From the NCBI GenBank assembly GCA_005881495.1, contig VBHI01000012.1, positions 1 through 20,025 on the forward strand: a DNA stretch of 20,025 bases. The letters are read 5' to 3'. Shown here one piece after another: positions 14,323 through 20,025 of this stretch (the stretch's first letter is position 1; the number at the start of each line of letters is the position of its first letter). A model generated the notes under the pieces. It made no database searches, was not told where the DNA came from, and saw only the letters and a program-made list of their open reading frames with translations. This DNA comes from Chloroflexota bacterium. GTDB taxonomy: Bacteria > Chloroflexota > Ktedonobacteria > Ktedonobacterales > Ktedonobacteraceae. Position numbers and translations under genes: made by a program.

Positions 14323-15790
14323 TCAGAACGTGCCATAGAGGAAGAGTGGCTGGCCGTGCTCAAGCTGTTCAAGTAAGCATTGGAGCAAAGGAGGTGGGGG
14401 CTGCTCTGACCACGCTCGCCAATAGCGCCGTAGCATGATCCACGGCTCCAGCCATCCTTGTACTGCTCGCAGGGCCATCGGCCAGGACACGTGTGGCCGC
14501 CTGTCTTTTCCCGCGCTGCTTTTTTTCCCCCGCTGTCACTGCTTCAGCAGAAACACCCATGTCTGGGAGTACTTGCGGCTCAGATGGCCACGGCTGTTCA
14601 TCGGTCGGACTGGATAAGGGATGGCTGACATGATACCAGCAAAAGGAGAAGGCGCAGCAGACGAGCTGCCAATGCCGTCGGATGGCCTGATCGCTGCGCA
14701 CCTGGTACTGGGACCACCCCAGAGCATGTTTGACCTGTTTGTAGCTCTGCTCGACCCACATGCGCAGTCCGTAGAGTCTGATCCCCTCTTCCAGACTGGC
14801 TGGAGGGAAGGGTGGGGTGTTCCCCCTGCTTGCGCTTGGGGCAGGCAGGTTGGTGACCAGGTACCAAGTGGAGAGGTCGGGCAACGTCTTGGGATCGGTG
14901 GTGACCACGATGGCACGTTCTTTCGTGGCTAGTCCATACAGCCCAGCCACGCTCTCCACCGCCCACCAGTCCTGGGTGCTACCATCGCGAAAGGTCCTCG
15001 TGATGCGCACCCACTGGCCCGGCTGCTCAGCACTCACCCATCCAGCCTCTCGGGCCACCTCTTGCAACGAACCCGCCACACCCTCTGGATGCCACCACGC
15101 GTGCGATGGGTTGAGCGCCATCACATACGGCACCTGCAACTGGCGCAGCCCGGTTCTCAGGCCACGATCTTCTCCGTAGAAGGAGTCAGCCACCACTGCA
15201 CGGAACGGCCACGCCTGCTCTCTCGCCTGCTGGACGAGTTGCAAGGCGATGGTAAGCTTGGTACGAAAGGCTGGATCGTCCTTGCCTTCGGCAAAATAGC
15301 TCTCCGGAGTGTACGGCTCGATCTCCACCGGGTAATACACCTGCTCATCGGCCCACAGGCTCGTCACGGAAACGACTCCATTATCGATCTTGCCTACATT
15401 CCCCAGGTACTGACGTGCGACATGAGCCGTTTTGTGACCGTCCTTGCGATCCCCCGTCTCATCGATGACCAACACTCCCTGCGCGTTGGGAGCCGTCGCC
15501 GGGTTTGCGCGCAGCAGCTTGAGCCGCTCCGCCTGGACTTTGCGCTCATCCCAGTTGGATTCGGAGAGAAACCATTGCAGTTTTTGCGTTCGCGGGAGCT
15601 GAGCTCCTACCACTGGCTCCGTGTTGACCAAGCCGGTCAGGGTCTTATTGCGTTCACTGGGCAACAAGAGACCTTCCAGGTAGTGCCGGAAGCCCTCCCG
15701 TTGATTGCTTTTGCTAAACACGGGATCAAAGTGCTTGGCATACGCTTCCAAGGGCGCTGGCGCTTGGGCTACTTCAATGCGGTTTGTCAT
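14323..15790 (-). pseudogene. IS701-family transposase with a late frameshift
   Basis: DDE transposase. MTNRIEVAQ starts at 15790, with GGAGGAA upstream; a longer frame to 16066 is not supported. Motifs: VIDETGDRKDG (first Asp), VVADSFYGED (second Asp), YGLRMWVEQSYKQVKHALGW (Glu), all present. Downstream the open frame stops at 14369, but the family's C-terminus, SWPMALRAVQGWLEPWIMLR then YWRAWSEQPPPPLLQ, is found in the next frame and ends at 14323-14325. The frames switch at or near a run of seven A on the coding strand (14520-14526). An extra base there, or slippage by polymerase, would account for it. The gene could make a nearly full protein if slippage occurs. Confidence 0.8.
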
Positions 15791-15851
15791 CTCACGTTCC
15801 TCCTCTCCCCTCATTCTACCATCCTTTCCCCTTGTCAACAAAGTACCGGTA

Positions 15852-16247
15852 GGAGAGCAGGGGACGGCCCCCATTGGGCCGCAGCAGTTTCGTGGCTTGC
15901 CGTTCCTCGTCGGCACCGACCCGCAACGCTGTTTTGTCGCGTTTGGAGATGGGCTGCAGAACGAGCCCCTGAGCATCCCCATCGATGAGGGCGCGCAGTC
16001 GATCATCGTGGCCCACCGCCTGCTCGCGTCGGGCATCTCCGCTGGTGGCCCTGTCGGTGAGCTCATCGCCGACTATGTCTTCACCTATCAGAACGGGGAC
16101 GAAGCGCGCGTGACGATCCGCGACCGCTTCGAAATCACCGAGATCCCGACCGCCTGGGGACAACTCCCTTTCCGCGCCGTCCCCGATCAGAGCGACAGCC
16201 TGCCAGCACGCTACGAAGGACGCTTTGACGAGGCCGGCGGCCTGTAC
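15852..16247 (+). pseudogene. Fragment of an unidentified protein gene, cut at both ends by mobile elements
   Basis: The frame from the IS701 end reads GPQQFRGLPFLVGTDPQRCF, IPIDEGAQSIIVAHRLLASG, GELIADYVFTYQNGDEARV and ITEIPTAWGQLPFRAVPDQ to GGLYW at 16250, where the next IS starts. It looks like part of a beta-sandwich (carbohydrate-binding-like) domain: alternating hydrophobic strands, no membrane segment. I do not recognise the full protein. Both the 5' and the 3' parts are missing, the former at 15849 and the latter at 16248. The IS insertion at 16248 reads on in frame to a stop at 16292. Confidence 0.5.
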
Positions 16248-16289
16248 TGGCTACTTGGGTCATCCGTTCAAAAATATGCCTTTCGAGAA

Positions 16290-16298
16290 TGATATAAT
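16290..16298 (+). promoter_or_regulatory. Extended -10 promoter of the rve transposase
   Basis: TGATATAAT: perfect TATAAT (16293-16298) with the TGn extension. The -35 is weak. It lies just inside the IS left repeat, 110 bp before the transposase start. Confidence 0.5.
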
Positions 16299-16407
16299 AC
16301 TCCCCCTTTGCTTGCAAACGAAGGTAGGAGAAGATAAAATCGGTAGTCGTCAACATATTCTCATGCTCGAACAACGACAATCTAATGTATAAGGAGTAGC
16401 TTATTTC

Positions 16408-17526
16408 GTGGGTCGTGTTCTTACTTATCTCCTGCAGTTGAGGGGTTTCTGCTTGGAAGTACTTCACTCTCGCTTTCTTCAATGGACGAAGCCGCTCAGT
16501 AACTTATTGCTCTTCGAAACGCTCACAGATCTTGGCAGAAGCAAGTCCCAGCTTATCGCAGAAAACGCTCTTTTACGCCAACAGCTCATCATTCTACATC
16601 GGCAGGTGAAACGACCGACTTGTAGCAAGGCGGATCGAACGCTCCTCGTGCTATTGGCCAGGTTGGTTCGCACATGGGAACAGGCTCTTTTTATTGTTCA
16701 ACCAGATACACTGCTGCGTTGGCATCGTGAGCTCTTCCGCCTGTACTGGAAGCGCAGGTCAAAGGCCTCTTCTCACAAGCCGAAGGTAGCCGCAGAAACC
16801 ATCGCATTGATCAGAGAGATGGCGAGGGAGAATCGGCTCTGGGGTGCTGAGCGTATTCGCGGTGAATTACTGAAACTGGGTATGCATGTATGCAAGCGCA
16901 CCATCCAGAAGTACATAAGGCAAGTTCGCACTCCCCAGCCAAGAGGACAGAAGTGGGCAACCTTTTTGCACAATCACGCAGCACAGATCTGGGCTTGCGA
17001 CTTCTTACAGGTCACAGATCTCTTCTTTCGACCACTCTTTGCGTTCTTCATCATCGAATTGGAGTCACGGAAGGTGATCCACGTAGGTGTGACACGATCT
17101 CCCACCGATTCTTGGGTTGCGCAACAACTCCGAGAAGCCACTCCATATGGGCAAGCACCGAAGTATCTGATTCGTGATAATGATAGCAAATTTGGACCAT
17201 GTTTTGCTCGGGTGGCGACAACGAGTGCCATAGAGATTCTTAAAACGCCCGTTCATGCGCCACGAGCCAATGCGATCTGCGAACGCTTCTTGAGGAGTGT
17301 CAGACAAGAATGCCTTGATCACTTATTGATCCTTCACGAGAAGCAGCTTCAACGCGTGCTCAATCAGTATGTGGCGTACTTCAACCTGGCCCGACCGCAC
17401 CAAGGGATTCGGCAGCAGCTTCCTGAACCGAACAGATCATCTCTTTCCTCTCATCAAGCAGGGGACAGGGTGATTGCTGTACCGATAGTGGGTGGGCTCC
17501 ACCATGACTACCAAAGGGTAGCTTGA
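16408..17526 (+). CDS. rve-domain DDE transposase, IS3/IS481-like (372 aa)
   Basis: Transposase with an integrase (rve) catalytic core. N-terminal part: SQLIAENALLRQQLIILHRQ, then helix-turn-helix region to about 170 (WGAERIRGELLKLGMHVCKR). Catalytic triad: Asp198 in IWACDFLQ, Asp257 in LIRDNDSKFG, and Glu292 in NAICERFLRSVRQECLDH, with the normal D35E spacing. It ends with YVAYFNLARPHQGIRQQLPE and a short tail. The start is GTG 16408; AAGGAG (16391-16396) is 11 bases upstream, slightly long. A single intact ORF with recognisable terminal repeats makes it the most likely active IS in the window. Confidence 0.88.
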   Translation: MGRVLTYLLQLRGFCLEVLHSRFLQWTKPLSNLLLFETLTDLGRSKSQLIAENALLRQQLIILHRQVKRPTCSKADRTLLVLLARLVRTWEQALFIVQPDTLLRWHRELFRLYWKRRSKASSHKPKVAAETIALIREMARENRLWGAERIRGELLKLGMHVCKRTIQKYIRQVRTPQPRGQKWATFLHNHAAQIWACDFLQVTDLFFRPLFAFFIIELESRKVIHVGVTRSPTDSWVAQQLREATPYGQAPKYLIRDNDSKFGPCFARVATTSAIEILKTPVHAPRANAICERFLRSVRQECLDHLLILHEKQLQRVLNQYVAYFNLARPHQGIRQQLPEPNRSSLSSHQAGDRVIAVPIVGGLHHDYQRVA

Positions 17527-17780
17527 ATCGGGAGAGCATGTTCGATAGAACAACAGGTGGACGAGGTGCATCCAGAGAGCAGCGTCATGGAGAGAGATAC
17601 TTTTGGCAGAGCTAGCATGGAGCCTTTGCATAGATTCCCTGAGTGTATGCTGCAAGGAAGCGTGCGTTTTTCTCGTTGGAGGGCCGTCCTCTCGTGCAAG
17701 AGAAAAATTCCCCTCCTTCCTCCTTGGTTAAATATCACATAACAAAGAAAATAGAAGGGTGGTGATAGACCAAGTTGTCA
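17527..17780 (+). other. 3' non-coding part of the rve IS with a doubtful 61-codon ORF
   Basis: A GTG-initiated frame at 17557-17742 reads MDEVHPESSVMERDTFGRAS and on for 61 codons, without family and with no clear ribosome-binding site. GTTCGATAGAACA just upstream (about 17540) also occurs upstream of the truncated small gene at 3673 (about 3645). I cannot support a gene here but the length of the segment is unusual for an IS 3' end. Confidence 0.25.
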
Positions 17781-17857
17781 ATTTTGTGAACGGATGTACC
17801 AAGTAGCCAATACACCTTTGTTGAGAGGGCTTGGATCTAATTTAAGGTAGAAGAACT

Positions 17858-18733
17858 ATGACTAACTCATCTACAAGTCTCCAATCGAAGTTATCACTCA
17901 ACGTATACGTGACGCCCATGCGGCCTATGGTAGGAACACCCCCGCAGGGTCCTGGTGACGAGCCAATATGGTCCCCGATGTCCAGTACGCTTATTTATGG
18001 TGAGCATGACGCGATTCTTGTCGATACGCTCGTCACGTTCGATCAAGTCGATGCCCTGGCAGACTGGGTTAAAAGTTTCAAAAAGCGTGTCACCACGATT
18101 CTCATTACACATGGCCATTCCGACCATTGGATTGGCCTTCAGCAACTTCTTAAGCATTTCCCTGGGGTAAGAACGATGGCGAGGCCTGCAGTGAGAGACC
18201 GAGCTCAATTTGAGGCCACTAATCCTACCCTCAGAAAATATTGGCAGGGGATCTTTCCTGGAGAAATCGGGGAAAACCCCACGGTGCCAGATGGAACTAC
18301 CGAGACTTTTGTGGAACTTGAGGGCCATCGCATCGATTTGATCGACATTGGTCAAGGGGATACCGAGCATACAACGATCATGCATATACCATCCATAGCA
18401 GCGATCGTGGCGGCTGATGTGGTCTATAACCAAGTTCATATGATGACCGGGGAGACTGACGAGCAGTCTCGACAAAAGTGGATGGACAATTTGGATCGAA
18501 TCGCCGCAATGAACCCCCAAATTATAGTGGCTGGGCATAAGCGAGTTGGTACATCAGACGGACCCGAAAACATAGCCGAGAGCAAGAAATATCTGGCCGA
18601 TTTCTCCCGAGTGGTCAAAGAGAATGAAACGGTTGAGGCAATTGTCCAGGCGATGCTGACCCTGCACCCGAATCGGGATAATCCACGCGTTGTCTGGCAC
18701 TCTGCACGTCAGGCGGTAGCAAAACGCACATAA
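17858..18733 (+). CDS. MBL-fold metallo-hydrolase (291 aa)
   Basis: Metallo-beta-lactamase fold protein. The metal motif HGHSDH gives His85, His87, Asp89 and His90; His171 in GDTEHTT, Asp187 in IVAADVV and His227 in VAGHKR complete a two-metal site. The N-terminal strand region (STLIYGEHDAILVDTL) is typical. AAGGTAG lies before ATG 17858. Such proteins hydrolyse lactones, thioesters or esters; the substrate is not evident. The gene is complete and stands alone between the rve IS and an ISL3 remnant. The C-terminal part after 230 is helical (ENIAESKKYLADF). Confidence 0.88.
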   Translation: MTNSSTSLQSKLSLNVYVTPMRPMVGTPPQGPGDEPIWSPMSSTLIYGEHDAILVDTLVTFDQVDALADWVKSFKKRVTTILITHGHSDHWIGLQQLLKHFPGVRTMARPAVRDRAQFEATNPTLRKYWQGIFPGEIGENPTVPDGTTETFVELEGHRIDLIDIGQGDTEHTTIMHIPSIAAIVAADVVYNQVHMMTGETDEQSRQKWMDNLDRIAAMNPQIIVAGHKRVGTSDGPENIAESKKYLADFSRVVKENETVEAIVQAMLTLHPNRDNPRVVWHSARQAVAKRT

Positions 18734-18775
18734 TCTGCATTGTCATAAAGGGAGGAACAACAGAGTTCTTACTAA

Positions 18776-18848
18776 TGTAAATCCCAACATGATGAAACTG
18801 GTGAAATCTGTACAATTATTAATGACCAGTTTCATGTTGGGATTTACA
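18776..18848. repeat. 73-bp large inverted repeat
   Basis: Arms of 24 bp, TGTAAATCCCAACATG then AAACTGGT, pair perfectly apart from a 3-base ATG insertion in the left arm; the loop is about 22 bp. Weaker pairing continues outside. It lies 43 bp after the MBL gene. There is no T-tract, so a classic terminator is unlikely; a tiny palindromic mobile element or hairpin in the 3' UTR is possible. Confidence 0.6.
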
Positions 18849-18864
18849 CTAACAACAGGGCAAA

Positions 18865-18881
18865 TTGCCAATATTTGGCAA
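18865..18881. repeat. 17-bp palindrome
   Basis: TTGCCAA-TAT-TTGGCAA, perfect 7-bp arms. It lies between the large inverted repeat and the ISL3 end. Function unknown; it could be a small operator. Confidence 0.4.
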
Positions 18882-18935
18882 AGATATGGCTCATGTCCAC
18901 TTTTGGGGATTGATGGGCTTATCGGTGGAATAGAT

Positions 18936-19048
18936 GAGTTTTGAGAGGGTGCCAGTTTGTTTTTGAAGTTCAAAAGTATCCCTCTCGAAGATAAAAAGGT
19001 CGGAAGTCTATCCACCAGCTGACGATTGAACAGCAGGAACCAAGCCTC
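18936..19048. other. 3' non-coding end of the ISL3 element
   Basis: GAGTTTTGAGAGGGTGCC (18936-18953) is a plausible ISL3-type terminal repeat (reverse complement GGCACCCTCTCAAAACTC). TTTTGAAGTTCAAAA (18961-18975) is a perfect palindrome with a 1-bp centre just inside. The opposite end is outside the window, so the repeat is not verified. Confidence 0.4.
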
Positions 19049-20025
19049 TCACCGGATCTCATGGATGAAGGCATGGTTCTCTGGTTCAATTGCGTGGAGA
19101 ACGCGCTGGCGCAGAAGAGGGAATCCCGCTTTCCCATACATGGTGCGTTTCAGAAGTTTCAATTTCGTCACCTGCCCCTGGACCTGGGCGTTGTTAATGG
19201 ACCACGTGAGGCCCGCTTTCAGCGCGGCTTTGTCTTTCTCCACACCAGCGGCAAATGACTGAAGTTCTACCAGATCGCTGGTGGCAATGCGCTCTAACCA
19301 GGTATCGAGCCGATATCCTTCTCTTTTGCGAACCATCTGCATGAAATCTTGAACGAGATCATATGCCCGTTTGAGGGTTGGGCTGGCCTGGCAGAACGTT
19401 GCCAGATCCTCTTGTTCAATCTCGTCCAAGCTGTTGGGGTCTCGGACAAACAGCCAGACAGCGGTGTTGGCAGTAAAGGTGTGGAGACGGTTGGGATTGA
19501 AAGAAGTCTGAACGCTCGCCTGCTTGAGCGTTTCAATATGGCGATAGACCGTCCGTTCTGATCCGGTGTAGCCTTGCTTCTGGATTTCACGCCAGAGCAC
19601 CAGACCTTTTCGCTCTCCCTGCTGCCACCGCTTGAGCACAGAGGGAGCAAATGGATCAAAGGAACTCGGCTTCTTGCGCCGTTTCTTGGCTTCTGGAAAG
19701 GTTCCAGCCGCCAGCCATGTCTGCACGGTTCGTTCGCTCATATTGAGTTGGCGAGCCATCTCTTTTGCGGTCAACCCCTGTGAGTGCCTCTCCACCACTT
19801 GCTCATAGCGGGTCTTGCGCCCAGCTCGTCGCGTCAAGCGGGCTTTCTCCACATGGACAGGCTCTTTGGGGCGCCATTCTTCGATGGAGATAGTCGGTTG
19901 CCCGCTCTCGTTCTGGGTTGGCTTCTCTCCTTTGCCTGCCGCTACGATTTCGGCCTGACAGCGCGCCAGAAGGAGCTGGGTTGCTTCCGTCAGGTTCTTA
20001 CTCACCTGGAAGCGGTCGGCTACCT
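19049..20025 (-). CDS. ISL3-family transposase, C-terminal part (5' end outside window), catalytic Glu apparently replaced
   Basis: The open frame continues beyond base 20025: VADRFQVSKNLTEATQLLL covers the usual ADRFHxxxN motif, so ATG 20005 is not a real start. A helix-turn-helix follows (LTAKEMARQLNMSERTVQTW). The C-terminal DDE_Tnp_ISL3 region contains AYDLVQDFMQMVRKREGYRL and NNAQVQGQVTKLKLLKRTMY. In most relatives the last motif reads QVEGQV; here the Glu codon is CAG (Gln), which would remove the third catalytic residue. The first two Asp residues lie outside the window. The gene may therefore be full length but inactive. Confidence 0.8.
   Translation of the reverse strand, partial: VADRFQVSKNLTEATQLLLARCQAEIVAAGKGEKPTQNESGQPTISIEEWRPKEPVHVEKARLTRRAGRKTRYEQVVERHSQGLTAKEMARQLNMSERTVQTWLAAGTFPEAKKRRKKPSSFDPFAPSVLKRWQQGERKGLVLWREIQKQGYTGSERTVYRHIETLKQASVQTSFNPNRLHTFTANTAVWLFVRDPNSLDEIEQEDLATFCQASPTLKRAYDLVQDFMQMVRKREGYRLDTWLERIATSDLVELQSFAAGVEKDKAALKAGLTWSINNAQVQGQVTKLKLLKRTMYGKAGFPLLRQRVLHAIEPENHAFIHEIR

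Larger units (their letters stand above)
13907..15849. mobile_element. IS630/IS701 mosaic bounded by matching inverted ends
   Basis: The left end GCGGTACTTTGTTGACA (13907-13923) and the reverse complement of the right end (15833-15849) CCGGTACTTTGTTGACA match at 16 of 17 positions, and TA lies on both outer sides. Inside are the 5' third of an IS630 transposase gene (+) and a nearly complete IS701 transposase gene (-), meeting tail to tail near 14310-14322. Neither has its own second end. Either IS701 invaded IS630 and a deletion followed, or the two termini come from different parents. Confidence 0.6.
16248..17809 (+). mobile_element. Complete rve-type insertion sequence with terminal inverted repeats
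   Basis: The left end (16248-16275) and the reverse complement of the right end (17781-17809) align as TGGCTACTTGG, then CATCCGTTCA, then AAAAT with few differences. The element is about 1.56 kb and carries one transposase gene (16408-17526). About 280 bp lie between the stop and the right repeat, rather long for such an IS. No clear target duplication is visible (TAC left, ATAC right at most). Confidence 0.75.

Noticed and set aside
14520..14526. Programmed -1 frameshift at A AAA AAG in the IS701 gene
   Set aside because: The heptamer is in the right register for -1 slippage, but the family C-terminus lies in the +1 frame, so ribosomal -1 shifting does not restore it.
15062..15988. Plus-strand 308-codon ORF
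   Set aside because: Antisense to the IS701 transposase for most of its length and continuing through the IS end; no motif.

Overview
The window reads as an accessory, transposon-dense stretch of a moderately high-GC bacterial chromosome or large plasmid. The number and variety of transposases (IS5, IS630, IS701, rve/IS3-like, ISL3 and one unassigned DDE type), a large serine recombinase with zinc ribbon, and the mix of small redox and hydrolase genes resemble Ktedonobacteria (Chloroflexota) such as Ktedonobacter. That taxonomic guess is inference; no rRNA or other marker gene is present, and I saw no tRNA or CRISPR array.

Layout. (1) 1-3210: an IS5-family transposase gene is cut in two by a self-contained element of about 2.58 kb that carries a small ORF and a 720-aa large serine recombinase. 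The junctions share an 8-bp core (14-bp imperfect repeats), and joining the flanks restores the IS5 reading frame exactly beside its catalytic Glu. (2) 3211-3990: gene debris and a 125-bp MITE (copy 1). (3) 3991-9284: five minus-strand genes: an AraC-type regulator, an SDR, a RidA-family protein, an epoxide-hydrolase-like alpha/beta hydrolase, and a MOSC/flavin/2Fe-2S oxidoreductase. They look like a small detoxification or catabolic unit. (4) 9285-9940: non-coding, with a 210-bp imperfect palindrome and short repeats. (5) 9941-12189: a MarR regulator on an apparently leaderless transcript, followed by an NAD-dependent epimerase gene and an alpha/beta hydrolase gene. Both of the latter have lost an internal piece and their frame near the 3' end, and a 29-codon ORF bridges them through ATGA overlaps. 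Two palindromes sharing the core GTATATAC lie at the marR promoter and just downstream of marR.

(6) 12190-17809: an IS graveyard. It holds the C-terminal remnant of a membrane protein, a frameshifted DDE transposase interrupted by MITE copy 2 (124/125 identical to copy 1), an IS630/IS701 mosaic bounded by inverted ends that share TACTTTGTTGAC with the MITEs, a doubly truncated gene, and a complete rve-type IS with recognisable terminal inverted repeats. (7) 17810-20025: an MBL-fold hydrolase, a 73-bp large inverted repeat, and the C-terminal part of an ISL3 transposase that runs off the window and whose expected catalytic Glu reads as Gln.

The most informative object is the serine-recombinase element: its attachment sites can be read directly, and its outward right-end promoter and start codon would fuse in frame to its own left end in a circular form. 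The MITE family and the MarR operator pair are the next most worth following.
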